26,146 bases of DNA from Rhodospirillaceae bacterium (GCA_002718015.1 PBCW01000076.1:1-26146); one strand, 5' to 3'. Shown: positions 1-8,969, numbered from the stretch's first letter. The notes: generated by a model from the letters alone, not told the origin. Numbers and translations are program-made.

Positions 1-1212
1 ACGCTCAGAGAGTTGGGAAGGTTAGGCGAGGCTGAAGTCAGCTATAATCACGCAATAGCGGCAAAGCCTGACCACGCCCAAGCTCACTATAACTTGGGCA
101 ACACGCTCGAAGAACTAGGTAAGATGGAAGACTCTGTTTCAAGTTTCCAGAAAGCTTTTGTTCATCGTACCGGTATCCCATCAGTGGGAGATAATGTACT
201 TGCTCCAGCTACTACTTCAATTTTTTTCGAATTGACCAATAAATGCAATTTTCACTGTACTTTTTGTCCATCGGACGATCAAAAGCGTAGTCTGGGCTTC
301 ATGGATTTAGGGCTGATTAAACAACTGTATCAAGAGAATGCTGATAGAAAAATCGCGAATAAAGTCCATCTCCATTTAATGGGTGAGCCAACCTTGCACC
401 CTGCTCTGACCGAGATTTTGAGATTTGGAGCTTCAAAAAATGTAGAGACTGATCTCGTAACCAACATTAGTACACTTAACGAGAAGAATATACCTAAGGT
501 ATTAAATGAATTGTATGGCACATTAACTGCCAGCCACATGACGCCTACGGAAGAAACATATCATTTTCGAGGTAAAGTTGGTCTTTCATGGAATCGTTAT
601 AATAGCAATCTTCGGATGTTAGTTCGTGAATATATGAAACGTTTAGCGAAAGGGAACGCAATCAAAAATGACATTACAATAAGGGTGATGGTTACCCAAA
701 ATACAGCGTCAAATGTAAGTATTATTGCGACTTCAAACGAGGCTAGTGCTATTTTGAAAGAATGGAATGATTTCGTCGCTGAAGTCGAGGAGGAGCTTAA
801 AATGTCTCCTTTTGAGCGAAAAGACCACAATACCGATGATCCCGTGCGAGGGAATAATCATGCGTCTACTTCTTACCTTTTGCAGCATGGAATTAAGCTA
901 ACGTTCTGGAGAGCATTTACATTTGCTAACACCCGAGTAAGTAATGAATTTGACCTAAAAACAACGAGGAAAACGTCATATTGTTCGCATCCGTTCACTG
1001 ATATTGGTGTACTGTGGAATGGTGATGTAACACTATGCTGTCTTGATCATGATGGCGAACTGAAAGTAGGAAATGTCCGCGACGCATCAATGGAAACTGT
1101 GATCCAGAGTGAGGCAGCACAAAAATTGCGGGCTAGTATGCTTGGGGACTATCCTCTTCCATCAATTTGTCAAACTTGTCAAGAGAGGCCGGTCAAACGT
1201 GACCAGTCCTAA
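1..1212 (+). CDS. TPR + radical SAM/SPASM domain protein, 5'-truncated by window edge
   Basis: The reading frame is open from base 1, so the true start lies outside; TTG at 13 is only an internal codon. The first 50 or so residues form TPR helices (motif near YNLGNTLEELGKMEDSVSSF). A radical SAM core follows with the CxxxCxxC cluster CNFHCTFC at codons starting at base 244, which would bind a 4Fe-4S cluster and S-adenosylmethionine. The C-terminal 80 residues look like a SPASM domain with extra cysteines (YCSHPF, TLCCLDH, ICQTCQ) for auxiliary Fe-S clusters. The family modifies peptides or sugars by radical chemistry; the substrate cannot be read from sequence. TPR-bearing modification enzymes often lie beside flagellar clusters, so a flagellin or surface-glycan role is possible, but this is inference from position only. 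Confidence 0.85.
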   Translation, partial: TLRELGRLGEAEVSYNHAIAAKPDHAQAHYNLGNTLEELGKMEDSVSSFQKAFVHRTGIPSVGDNVLAPATTSIFFELTNKCNFHCTFCPSDDQKRSLGFMDLGLIKQLYQENADRKIANKVHLHLMGEPTLHPALTEILRFGASKNVETDLVTNISTLNEKNIPKVLNELYGTLTASHMTPTEETYHFRGKVGLSWNRYNSNLRMLVREYMKRLAKGNAIKNDITIRVMVTQNTASNVSIIATSNEASAILKEWNDFVAEVEEELKMSPFERKDHNTDDPVRGNNHASTSYLLQHGIKLTFWRAFTFANTRVSNEFDLKTTRKTSYCSHPFTDIGVLWNGDVTLCCLDHDGELKVGNVRDASMETVIQSEAAQKLRASMLGDYPLPSICQTCQERPVKRDQS

Positions 1213-1262
1213 CTTTAACCAGACAACTAAGAATTCGCAAGATGAGCGAGTGTCTCAATTTG

Positions 1263-1403
1263 CTATTTGTTGGGGGTTGCTTTGAACTCACCGGGGATTT
1301 CACTAATAAGGTCGATATCTGATGGCTGGATAGGTTGGGAGACCGAAGGAGGAGCAGCAAAGGACGTCACGGAAGTATTAGGAGTAATATCTGTGACAAC
1401 CAT
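1263..1403 (-). CDS. possible small ORF, 46 codons, unknown function
   Basis: ATG at 1403-1401 and stop TAG at 1265-1263 give a 46-residue peptide starting MVVTDITPNTSVTSF, rich in Pro, Ser and Thr, with an acidic middle (SDIDLISEIPGEF). It has no cysteine, no membrane segment and no signal peptide. I see no good Shine-Dalgarno before the ATG. The balanced, protein-like composition in an otherwise gene-free stretch is the only reason to list it. It could be a small flagellar-locus protein, the remnant of a longer gene, or chance. I do not recognise it. Confidence 0.3.
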   Translation of the reverse strand: MVVTDITPNTSVTSFAAPPSVSQPIQPSDIDLISEIPGEFKATPNK

Positions 1404-1828
1404 TTGAACAATTCACTATTAACCAACAGGGATGTTTTGATCAGAGAAGTATCTTGTGAACTGGTTGAGGAGATTTAGAAATATAGTGTCGTTGCGTTGC
1501 GGATTAAAGACTCTCTGAAAGCGAACTGAAAGGATAGGCAAGATCTGAGTGATAGTACCTCATGAGGAACGCGCTACAGACTCGTTTTTGAATTTGGATC
1601 GAAGTTGTTGATTTCTCTCGATTTTAGAAAAGGCGTAAATTCAGGCGCTCACGCAACTACAAACTAACTACAACGTTGTTCGTATTTACTGGAAATCATC
1701 CAAATAACATCAAGTTGAAATTGATGCGGAAAACACAGGTGTTTCACAACGTTTGCAATTTCTTTAAATGGGATTAAAAGAAAACTCCAAAAAACGCTTA
1801 TTCGATCTCTTTATGTATAGCTGCCAGC

Positions 1829-1850
1829 CGATCTCAAGCGAATGAGATCG
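1829..1850. repeat. perfect 8-bp inverted repeat (hairpin)
   Basis: CGATCTCA (1829-1836) and TGAGATCG (1843-1850) are perfect complements around the 6-base loop AGCGAA. There is no T-run on either side, so it does not read as an intrinsic terminator. It might be an operator or an RNA stem-loop. Confidence 0.55.
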
Positions 1851-1888
1851 TGGACACTCACTCTTGTACAATCAAGTGAATGCAGATC

Positions 1889-1913
1889 TTAGTAATTCTT
1901 CTTAAGTTACTAA
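1889..1913. repeat. 7-bp inverted repeat
   Basis: TTAGTAA (1889-1895) and TTACTAA (1907-1913) pair around 11 bases. It is AT-rich and may be chance; a dimeric regulator site is the alternative. No T-tract follows. Confidence 0.3.
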
Positions 1914-2173
1914 TTAACCTACTTTATTGACTGTTCGACTCCATCATCGCTAAACCTTGGTAAGCTAAGATGCTGACGACTTGAGTAGGGAAGATAGACT
2001 TATTGCGATTGGTAGGTTTATGGAGGTTTTCCAAAAACTCTCATTATGACCTTGAAGCTAGTATATATAAGTGTCCGTGTCAGGGTGTAAGAAAGTTGAC
2101 AGGAGGTTAATTTCAATGACTCCGAAAATACTATTTACATCTAACTAATTGATATTACTTAACAAATCGATAT

Positions 2174-2189
2174 TGGCCTGTTATTTGCT
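2174..2189 (+). promoter_or_regulatory. sigma-54 (RpoN) promoter of flrC-fliEFGHIJ
   Basis: TGGCCT-GTTAT-TTGCT matches the consensus TGGCAC-N5-TTGCW, with GG (2175-2176) and GC (2187-2188) separated by exactly 10 bases. The start of transcription would be near 2200, 19 bases before the flrC-like ATG. This makes the activator gene itself a sigma-54 target, as fleSR and flrBC are in Pseudomonas and Vibrio. Confidence 0.85.
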
Positions 2190-2218
2190 ACGTACTGAGC
2201 AAATCTTGGAGGTCAAGA

Positions 2219-3298
2219 ATGCTACCCGCAGAGAAAGACAGAAACGAAGAATCGTCTAATGCCCAACCATTTGTATTTGTAGATGAACAAAGCACTCGGT
2301 TGTTCAAATTAGCTTGCAAGGTTGCCGCAACCGAAGTTGCTGTGTTGATAAATGGACCAACGGGCGTTGGCAAAGAAGTGACCGCAAAGGTCATTCACGA
2401 ATCCTCACCTCGTGCTGACGGCCCATTTGTTGCGATCAATTGTGCTGCGATAACGGCGTCCTTAGCAGAAGATGTTCTGTTTGGCCATGAAAAAGGCGCT
2501 TTCACCGGTGCCAATAACGCTCGGAAAGGCTGCTTCGAACAAGCCGACGGGGGTACCTTATTCTTGGATGAAGTTGGCGAAATGCCCTTAGAGTTGCAAG
2601 CAAAGCTATTGCGAGTCCTTCAAGAGAAACAATTGACACGAGTCGGTGGCTCATCAACCGTTACAGTGGACACACGCATAGTAGCGGCCACTAACGTCGA
2701 CCTAAAAGAAGCTGTTAGCAAGCGTTTGTTTCGAGAGGATTTGTATTATCGACTATGCGGTTTTAAATTGACGCAGCTGCCACTTAACCAGCGAAAAAAG
2801 GACATTATCCCGCTTGCCCTTCTGTTTATTCAGAAGAATTCACAAAAACCTTTTCCGAGCTTAACAAATTGCGCTAAAAAAACGCTCGAGAGCTACTCTT
2901 GGCCTGGCAATGTACGCGAATTAGAAAATCTGATCTGCAGATCATTGATCCTCTGCAATGGCAAGGAGATTTTCGAATCAGACATAATGTTCGATGACGA
3001 AGTACTCAGCGCTACTGAGGAACCAAAATTGGAATCGGAGACTTTAGCAGATCAAGAAGATCGTTTTCAGAATCCTTCTGACAGCGTGCCCTGTTCAAAC
3101 AATCAGCTTGGCAACGTTCTTATGTCGAATCTTCGTAACGAGCTTGAGTTGCAGAATATCATAGCTGCTTTGTCTATTGCGCCGACTCGGAATGCAGCGG
3201 CAGAAAAGCTGGGCATTAGCCCAAGAACACTTAGGTACAAAATTAATAAGCTTAGAGATCTTGGATTGCCGGTACCTTCAGCATATTCACGAGTATAG
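2219..3298 (+). CDS. flrC: sigma-54-dependent flagellar activator, FlrC/FleR type, no receiver domain
   Basis: A AAA+ enhancer-binding protein that remodels the sigma-54 RNA polymerase complex. Walker A GPTGVGKE is at residues 46-53, an intact sigma-54 contact loop GAFTGA at 93-98, and Walker B TLFLDE at 113-118. A Fis-type helix-turn-helix lies near the C-terminus ([20 protein letters not shown]), with the ending typical of FleR/FlrC. The AAA+ domain begins about 20 residues from the start, so the phosphoacceptor receiver domain found in FlrC and FleR is missing. ATG 2219 is well supported by GGAGG at 2208-2212. The gene is the first of a run leading into fliE (23-base gap) and has a sigma-54 promoter just upstream. 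An FleQ-like orthologue that has lost its N-terminal domain is the alternative, but the C-terminus favours FlrC/FleR. Confidence 0.85.
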   Translation: MLPAEKDRNEESSNAQPFVFVDEQSTRLFKLACKVAATEVAVLINGPTGVGKEVTAKVIHESSPRADGPFVAINCAAITASLAEDVLFGHEKGAFTGANNARKGCFEQADGGTLFLDEVGEMPLELQAKLLRVLQEKQLTRVGGSSTVTVDTRIVAATNVDLKEAVSKRLFREDLYYRLCGFKLTQLPLNQRKKDIIPLALLFIQKNSQKPFPSLTNCAKKTLESYSWPGNVRELENLICRSLILCNGKEIFESDIMFDDEVLSATEEPKLESETLADQEDRFQNPSDSVPCSNNQLGNVLMSNLRNELELQNIIAALSIAPTRNAAAEKLGISPRTLRYKINKLRDLGLPVPSAYSRV

Positions 3299-3321
3299 TC
3301 CTCAATTACAACGATATAATT

Positions 3322-3672
3322 ATGAAAATAGAAGCAGAAACAAATAGCCTTTTGGCCCAAATTAGGGATTATCAGGCGCAGATAAACGAATCAAGATCAT
3401 CACTCCTGCAAGGCTTTGATTTTCCGAGCACTCAGGGTGTGGGCACGTTCGGCTCCGAAATGGCGAGTGCCGTGACCAATGCTTTATCAAGTGTGAATGA
3501 GATACAGGAAAACGCCACCTCTATGGGTGGTGCATATCTTGCCGGAGAGGACATTCCTCTGACAGACGTAGTACTTGAAATGCAAAAGTCGTCTCTTGCA
3601 TTTGAAGCAACTTTGCAAGTTAGGAACAAAGTGCTTGAAGCCTATCAACAAATAATGAACATGCCGGTCTAG
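3322..3672 (+). CDS. fliE: flagellar basal body protein FliE
   Basis: 116 residues, the usual FliE size. FliE joins the MS ring to the proximal rod and is exported early. The C-terminal half carries the family pattern (PLTDVVLEMQKSSLAFEATLQVRNK then EAYQQIMNMPV at the very end), with helices rich in small and charged residues and no signal peptide. The ATG at 3322 has no clear Shine-Dalgarno and probably depends on translation from the gene before it. It stands directly before fliF, the standard order. Confidence 0.95.
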   Translation: MKIEAETNSLLAQIRDYQAQINESRSSLLQGFDFPSTQGVGTFGSEMASAVTNALSSVNEIQENATSMGGAYLAGEDIPLTDVVLEMQKSSLAFEATLQVRNKVLEAYQQIMNMPV

Positions 3673-3709
3673 AGAAACAATTCACGACAATTAAATTAAG
3701 GAACTAACA

Positions 3710-5404
3710 GTGGCCACCGCCCAACAAGCTCTCACAGGCACAACATCAGCGAGTAACGCTGGCACATTGATAGACACGCAGCGAGTTCAAGATAGCTCGA
3801 GCGTCAATTCGCCATATCCAATCGCAAATGCGCAAGCGGGCAATTTTCCAGCAATGCAGCTCCTGCAGCGATCACTACCGGGAGTCATAGTTGTACTTAC
3901 TCTTTTTGGGTTATTGCTCTTCTACAACTGGCTTGAGTCAGGTAATTACCGGCCGTTGTATACTAATCTTCCCGAGTCGGAAAAGAACGAGGCTTTTAAT
4001 GTTCTGGCAGGTTCCGCATTCCCAGTCGAGTTAGACAGCAGGACTGGTGACATTATGGTGCCCCCTAATCGCTATTATGAAGCCAGGATGTTGTTGGCGA
4101 GTGCCGGATTTTCAGACCCCGGAACCTCGCAATCATTGGACATATTTAATGAGCAAGCATCTCTGACAACTAGCCAATTCATGGAGGAAGCGCAGTATCG
4201 GGCAGCAACCGAGATAGAACTGTCTAAGAGCATCGTACAAATATCGTCGATAAAATCTGCGCGGGTTCATCTGGCTGCACCACGGCAGAGTTCCTATGTG
4301 CGCAACAGGGTGCCTGCTAAAGCTTCGGTAGTAGTTATTGCTCACCCTGGTAGAGTCATTACTCAATCAAATGTGCAATCGATAACAAATCTGGTTTCTT
4401 CGAGCGTGCCGTATCTAGCTGTAGAGGATGTTTCGGTTGTTGATCAACAGGGTAACCTGTTGACAATGAGTATGTCCCCTACCTTGCGCATGGCTGATAT
4501 GCAGGCAACCTATGAAAGGTCAATAGAGAGCGACTACCAAACTCGCATAGAGCAACTGCTAGCACCAATCGTAGGCATAGAAAATGTCAACTCTGATGTC
4601 GACGTAGTGATTGACTTCTCGGAATTCGAGACAACTTCCGAGATCTTTGACCAAACAGGCAAGGGACCTCTCTCCAGATCTGAAACTCTATCTGTGGATC
4701 GAAACGGAGAAAATGCAAGAGTCGGAGGAATTCCGGGAGCTCAATCAAATTTGGCTCCGGCTGATCAGGGCGACCCCGATGCTGGTGAGCAGCAAGTTCC
4801 CGACGCCCAGACCACCACACCTGCTGAACCTTCTAGTGAGAGAACAACTCGCAATTACGAACTTGACCGATCTATTCAATACTCGAGAAACGCAATTGGG
4901 ACAATTAGCAGGCTTTCTGTCGCCGTCGTCGTAAATCAGGCGGCGCTAGGTCTAGAAGCTAGCGAGGAATCTGATGCTACAGAGTCAACATCCTCTGAAG
5001 TAAACTTGGACCAACTTACTGATTTGGTCAAGAATTCGATTGGCTTCGATGAAGCCAGAGGAGACCAGGTTCTTCTTATTTCTTCCCCATTTGTTGATGT
5101 CGCTCAAATCGAAGAAATACCCATTCCATGGTATGAAAATTCGTCCATCCAATTTATCGCTCAAGTAGTTGGCGCGGTAATAGTGCTCGCGCTAGCACTC
5201 TTATTTGTCGTACGTCCAGCAATGACGTCCATCCTAGCCAGAAACCGGGAATTGAATAAAACTTCGGGTCTCGGAGCTGGTACCACCCAAGGACAAGCTT
5301 TTCAGCAGCTGAGCTATGATCAGAGGGTCGGCATGATGAGACAAGCAGCAAGTTCCGATCCCGCAAAAGTAGCAACCGCGATAAAAGACTTAGTTCAAGG
5401 GTAA
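3710..5404 (+). CDS. fliF: flagellar MS-ring protein FliF
   Basis: 564 residues forming the inner-membrane MS ring on which rotor and export gate assemble. There are two membrane segments, at about residues 56-75 and 482-502, and the large region between is periplasmic (ring-building motifs, NRYYEARMLLASAGF; RVHLAAPRQSSY). A low-complexity Pro/Glu/Gln/Thr stretch lies near residues 350-375. The cytoplasmic tail (from about 503) ends in a helix that in the family binds FliG. The start is GTG at 3710, supported by AAGGA at 3698-3702. fliG follows after 16 bases. Confidence 0.97.
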   Translation: MATAQQALTGTTSASNAGTLIDTQRVQDSSSVNSPYPIANAQAGNFPAMQLLQRSLPGVIVVLTLFGLLLFYNWLESGNYRPLYTNLPESEKNEAFNVLAGSAFPVELDSRTGDIMVPPNRYYEARMLLASAGFSDPGTSQSLDIFNEQASLTTSQFMEEAQYRAATEIELSKSIVQISSIKSARVHLAAPRQSSYVRNRVPAKASVVVIAHPGRVITQSNVQSITNLVSSSVPYLAVEDVSVVDQQGNLLTMSMSPTLRMADMQATYERSIESDYQTRIEQLLAPIVGIENVNSDVDVVIDFSEFETTSEIFDQTGKGPLSRSETLSVDRNGENARVGGIPGAQSNLAPADQGDPDAGEQQVPDAQTTTPAEPSSERTTRNYELDRSIQYSRNAIGTISRLSVAVVVNQAALGLEASEESDATESTSSEVNLDQLTDLVKNSIGFDEARGDQVLLISSPFVDVAQIEEIPIPWYENSSIQFIAQVVGAVIVLALALLFVVRPAMTSILARNRELNKTSGLGAGTTQGQAFQQLSYDQRVGMMRQAASSDPAKVATAIKDLVQG

Positions 5405-5420
5405 GGGAGTCATAGCGACT

Positions 5421-6476
5421 ATGGCAAAAGATACAGAGTCAACTGAACAAGCAGAACCCAATTCCGATTTGAATGAAAGGCTTTCAAAACTTTCTGGTTC
5501 GGATAAAGCCGCAATGTTGATGTTGCTCATGGGCGAAGAGCATGCGGCACAGGTGATTCAACATCTTGAACCCAAAGATATTCAGACTCTTGGAAAGAAG
5601 ATGGTTGAAGTCGCAAATCTACCTAAAGATGTTGTTAATGCCGTTCTGGACGACTTTCTAATCTCAACCTCACAGATGTCAGACCTGGGAACTGAAAATT
5701 CCGAATACATTCAGAGGGTCTTTAACAAAGCTCTCGGCGAGGATAGGGCTTCTGCCGCGTTGGAGAAAATTATCCCAGAACAATCGTTAAAAGGGCTAGA
5801 TATGTTGCGCTGGATGGACGCAAATGAAATTTATACAGCAATCGAGGCAGAGCACCCTCAAGTGATTGCGGTTGTTCTTTCCATTCTAGACCATGACGTA
5901 GCAGGTGCCCTGATAAAGATGTTCCCTGAAGAAGTACGCTCCGACATCATAGCTAGGATCGGATCTCTTAAGGGGATACAGGCCTCGGCTTTGGCTCGGC
6001 TAGAGGAAGTACTTAAATCGCAGTTTCTTCAGAGGAATAACACAAGTAAAACGCCGTTCGGGGGTGTCGAAGCAGCTGCTAAGATTCTTAATTTTTCTGG
6101 TTCAGAGATTGAAACCAGCATACTCAAGTCTGTCGAAGCGCAGGACCAAAGGCTTGCTGAGGCTATCGAGGAGAACATGGTAACTTTTATGGACCTTGAA
6201 AGTATGGACAATAAGAGTTTGCAGACGCTTATTCGAGAGCTGGATAATGAGTTGTTGATACCCGCATTGAAGGGCGCTGACGAGTCAATTAAAGAAATGT
6301 TTTTAGAAAATATGTCTGAGAGGGCGAGAGAATTGTTTGAGGACGACTTGGAGGCTATGGGGCCAATTCGTGTTTCCGAAGTTGATAAAGCGCAAAAGGA
6401 GATTATGAGAATCGCACGGAGACTTTCTGGAGACGGTGAAATAATGCTCTCAGGTGGCGGAAATGAGTTCATCTGA
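5421..6476 (+). CDS. fliG: flagellar rotor/switch protein FliG
   Basis: 351 residues. FliG sits between FliF and FliM and takes up torque from the stator. The armadillo middle domain carries the conserved EHPQ motif (IEAEHPQVIAVVLS). The C-terminal torque helix region is intact, with the alternating charges of the family (FMDLESMDNKSLQTLIREL, then LKGADESIKEMFLENMS). ATG 5421 follows GGGAG. The last 14 bases overlap fliH, indicating coupled translation. Confidence 0.97.
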   Translation: MAKDTESTEQAEPNSDLNERLSKLSGSDKAAMLMLLMGEEHAAQVIQHLEPKDIQTLGKKMVEVANLPKDVVNAVLDDFLISTSQMSDLGTENSEYIQRVFNKALGEDRASAALEKIIPEQSLKGLDMLRWMDANEIYTAIEAEHPQVIAVVLSILDHDVAGALIKMFPEEVRSDIIARIGSLKGIQASALARLEEVLKSQFLQRNNTSKTPFGGVEAAAKILNFSGSEIETSILKSVEAQDQRLAEAIEENMVTFMDLESMDNKSLQTLIRELDNELLIPALKGADESIKEMFLENMSERARELFEDDLEAMGPIRVSEVDKAQKEIMRIARRLSGDGEIMLSGGGNEFI

Positions 6477-7155
6477 TCGCCTGGCGTCAAAGGATAACTC
6501 CCGTCTCGGAGAGAATTCGGAAGAGTTTGTGCCGAACGATTTCATCACCCGACAAGACACTTCATTAGAAAGTTTCAGAATTTGGGATCCAAAAGGTTCT
6601 GCAGACTCTTCTGGCGGCGATGATCGGGGTAAAGAGTCTCAGAATCAAAGCGGCGTATTACAGAAAAGCATCAAAGCGGATAACTCCAAACTCGAAGAGG
6701 AGTATGAAAGAGGATTCAAGGATGGTAAAGCTGCGTCAGCGCGAGAAATGGATAAGAAGTCTCGCGAAATTTCTTCGTTACTTGAATTATTGAAGAGTGG
6801 TCAATGCGATGTAACGGAATATTACTCACCCCTTAAAACCCTTGCTGTTCGAATTTCTGAAGCAATTTTGAAGGTGGAATTGGTTGAATCTCGAGAGTCA
6901 ATCGCGAAGATTGCTAAGGATTTACTGGACGAAGCAGCACCTTCTAATGAGAGTCCAACCACACTGTACTTATCTCAAGACGACTTTAATACGTTGTCTC
7001 CAGAATTCATAAGTCAATACGAAGACGTTAGAATGGTCGTAGATAAAAAATTGTCGCGCGGCAGCGCGTACGCTGAAATGAACGACCGATTAATCACAGA
7101 TCTCATAGAAGATCGAATTGACGCTGTCGTTCAAAAGGTAATTCAGCATGGCTGA
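6463..7155 (+). CDS. fliH: flagellar export apparatus protein FliH
   Basis: About 230 residues. FliH holds the ATPase FliI in check and docks it to the export gate and C ring. The N-terminal part is acidic and variable; a middle segment (EEEYERGFKDGKAASAREM) shows the helical pattern of FliH, and the C-terminal domain has the VSRGSAY-like signature near its end (KKLSRGSAYAEMNDR). ATG 6463 is preferred over GTG 6454 because AGGTGG (6452-6457) is correctly spaced for it. The gene overlaps fliG at its start and fliI at its end (8 bases). Confidence 0.9.
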   Translation: MSSSDRLASKDNSRLGENSEEFVPNDFITRQDTSLESFRIWDPKGSADSSGGDDRGKESQNQSGVLQKSIKADNSKLEEEYERGFKDGKAASAREMDKKSREISSLLELLKSGQCDVTEYYSPLKTLAVRISEAILKVELVESRESIAKIAKDLLDEAAPSNESPTTLYLSQDDFNTLSPEFISQYEDVRMVVDKKLSRGSAYAEMNDRLITDLIEDRIDAVVQKVIQHG

Positions 7156-8503
7156 GCGCAAATCGAATGAATTATATAATTTCAACCAAGCTCTCGAAAA
7201 CCTGAATCTCTCTGTTAATGCACCGGGATTTATCTCAATTGGTCGCGTAAAAAGAATCGTCGGACTCACCATTGAAGCTGTTGGAATCTCAGCGCCAATT
7301 GGAGGCCAGTGTGTCATTCAAGCTCGAGGTTCGGATAATGGGCTCCACGCCGAGGTAATTGGATTCGATGGTGATCTGGTATTTTTGATGCCTTTAGACG
7401 GGATTGAACGTATTTCTCCTGGATGTCGAGTCACTCTTCGGTCAGAAATGGCTCGCGGCTGCTTCAGCTTTGCATTAAAAGGGAGAGTCATTGATGGGTT
7501 AGGGCGGCCAATCGATGGACGTCCAGAGTTAGATTATGACGAGCAAGCAAGCTTCGAATTGGGCGAGTCAAACGCGTTGGCTAGGCAGAATATTAGCGAG
7601 ATCTTAGATACCGGAATAAAAGCTATTGACTCATGTTTTACTTTTGGAAAAGGCCAACGCATGGGATTAATAGCAGGCTCGGGTGTTGGAAAAAGTGTTT
7701 TACTTGCAATGTTGGCGCAAAATACGCCTGCAGACGTAGCTGTAATTGCCTTAATCGGAGAGCGCGGAAGGGAAGTCAAAGAGTTTGTGACGGAAACCTT
7801 GGGCGAGGAAGGTCTAAGAAAATCTGTCGTTATCGCCGAACCTGTTAACGCTTCTCCTGTCCGTAGAATAAAAGCGGCCAAATTAGCTCACAAAATCGCA
7901 GAACAGTATCGGGAACAAGGCAAACATGTATTGTTACTCATGGATAGCCTGACTCGCGTGGCGCATGCTCAACGCGAAATTGGTTTAGCTATCGGGGAGC
8001 CCCCAACAACCAAAGGATATCCGCCATCTGTCTTCAGCTTGTTGCCAAGTTTAATTGAGCGAGTAGGGATGGGAAGCGCAAGTGAGGGTTCAATCTCGGG
8101 TTTTTACACAGTCCTTGCTGAGAATGACGATAGATCTGATCCTATAGTTGATATTTCAAGAGCGTCACTGGACGGACAAATAATGCTGTCTAGAAAACTG
8201 GCAGATGCTTCACATTACCCAGCTATCGATTTAGAGGGCTCTATTTCTCGCGTGGCCGACAAAATTGTAAGCGAGCCCCATACGTTACGTGCAAGAAAAC
8301 TAAGGCGCTTGTGGTCTCTGTATCGGCAAAATGAGGACATTATTCAGATCGGAGCATATGAACCGGGCTCAAATGCTGAATTAGATCTAGCCATTAAATT
8401 AAAACCTGACATCGATAAATTTTTGATCCAAGGAGAGGGCGATACTTTTACCTTGCAGCAAACGATGCAAGAACTGTCCTTTATTGAAAGTGAAAAAGCA
8501 TGA
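7148..8503 (+). CDS. fliI: flagellum-specific export ATPase FliI
   Basis: 451 residues, related to the F1 beta subunit; it powers and regulates export of rod, hook and filament subunits. Walker A AGSGVGKS is at residues 176-183. The strongly conserved stretches LLLMDSLTRVAHAQREIGL and GEPPTTKGYPPSVFS identify FliI. Start ATG lies inside the end of fliH and the stop overlaps fliJ by four bases (ATGA), so the three genes are translationally coupled. Confidence 0.97.
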   Translation: MAERKSNELYNFNQALENLNLSVNAPGFISIGRVKRIVGLTIEAVGISAPIGGQCVIQARGSDNGLHAEVIGFDGDLVFLMPLDGIERISPGCRVTLRSEMARGCFSFALKGRVIDGLGRPIDGRPELDYDEQASFELGESNALARQNISEILDTGIKAIDSCFTFGKGQRMGLIAGSGVGKSVLLAMLAQNTPADVAVIALIGERGREVKEFVTETLGEEGLRKSVVIAEPVNASPVRRIKAAKLAHKIAEQYREQGKHVLLLMDSLTRVAHAQREIGLAIGEPPTTKGYPPSVFSLLPSLIERVGMGSASEGSISGFYTVLAENDDRSDPIVDISRASLDGQIMLSRKLADASHYPAIDLEGSISRVADKIVSEPHTLRARKLRRLWSLYRQNEDIIQIGAYEPGSNAELDLAIKLKPDIDKFLIQGEGDTFTLQQTMQELSFIESEKA

Positions 8504-8952
8504 GCGCTAGAGTCTGGCAGGTGATGATAAAAAAGCTGACTGGCAAACAGAGAATGCTCGAGTCCAGACTCATTGAGCAAAAAAGGCGATGCTCAGAACT
8601 TCAGTCCAAGATAAAAAGTCTAGAGAGCTACATTCAGGATTATCTAACACACGATTCTGCAAACACGGTTTTTGATCGGCGACAATTGCTTTTGAGAGAG
8701 TCAACAGTGGCGTTCACCAATCAACTCAATGCGGCAAAACTGAAGTTGGAAGAAAGTCTTAACGCAAGTAATTCGGAATGCGAATCTCTTCGCAACGAAC
8801 TTTGTAGTCTCCTCGTAGAATCTTCTAAGTATCAGAAAATGCAGGAAGCTTATACGCGACGACAGCATTCTATGGCTGAACAAGCTGAACGCAAATATCA
8901 TGATGAGCTGTACGCAAGAACTTTTGTGCGGTCCAATAAAAGCATAGTTTAG
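8500..8952 (+). CDS. fliJ: flagellar export protein FliJ
   Basis: 150 residues, nearly all charged coiled coil, the FliJ pattern. FliJ acts as the stalk of the FliI ring and cycles export chaperones. Sequence conservation is low, as usual in this family, so the call rests on size, coiled coil and position right after fliI with an ATGA overlap. It ends two bases before the next sigma-54 promoter and is the last gene of the first operon. Confidence 0.88.
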   Translation: MSARVWQVMIKKLTGKQRMLESRLIEQKRRCSELQSKIKSLESYIQDYLTHDSANTVFDRRQLLLRESTVAFTNQLNAAKLKLEESLNASNSECESLRNELCSLLVESSKYQKMQEAYTRRQHSMAEQAERKYHDELYARTFVRSNKSIV

Positions 8953-8953
8953 T

Positions 8954-8969
8954 TGGCATTTAATTTGCT
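8954..8969 (+). promoter_or_regulatory. sigma-54 promoter of fliK-fliR-flhB operon
   Basis: TGGCAT-TTAAT-TTGCT has GG (8955-8956) and GC (8967-8968) ten bases apart, an excellent match to the RpoN consensus. It lies immediately after the fliJ stop. The transcript would start near 8980, leaving a leader of about 64 bases before fliK. Confidence 0.88.

Larger units (their letters stand above)
1404..2173. other. long intergenic stretch without a recognisable gene
   Basis: About 770 bases, AT-rich, with stops in all frames and no ORF with protein-like composition. Relatives such as Pseudomonas and Vibrio carry fleQ/fleS (flrA/flrB) just before this activator gene; neither is here. Visible structure: two inverted repeats (1829-1850 and 1889-1913) and a very short ORF behind a strong ribosome site (2116-2148). 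The stretch next to the sigma-54 promoter could hold enhancer sites for a sigma-54 activator, but no such site can be named from sequence alone. Confidence 0.6.

Noticed and set aside
6029..6490. 153-codon minus-strand ORF
   Set aside because: It lies wholly opposite fliG and the fliH start, has Ser/Ile-rich shadow composition, and the plus-strand genes are certain.
7534..7881. 115-codon minus-strand ORF
   Set aside because: Antisense to the strongly conserved ATPase core of fliI; composition is that of a shadow frame.
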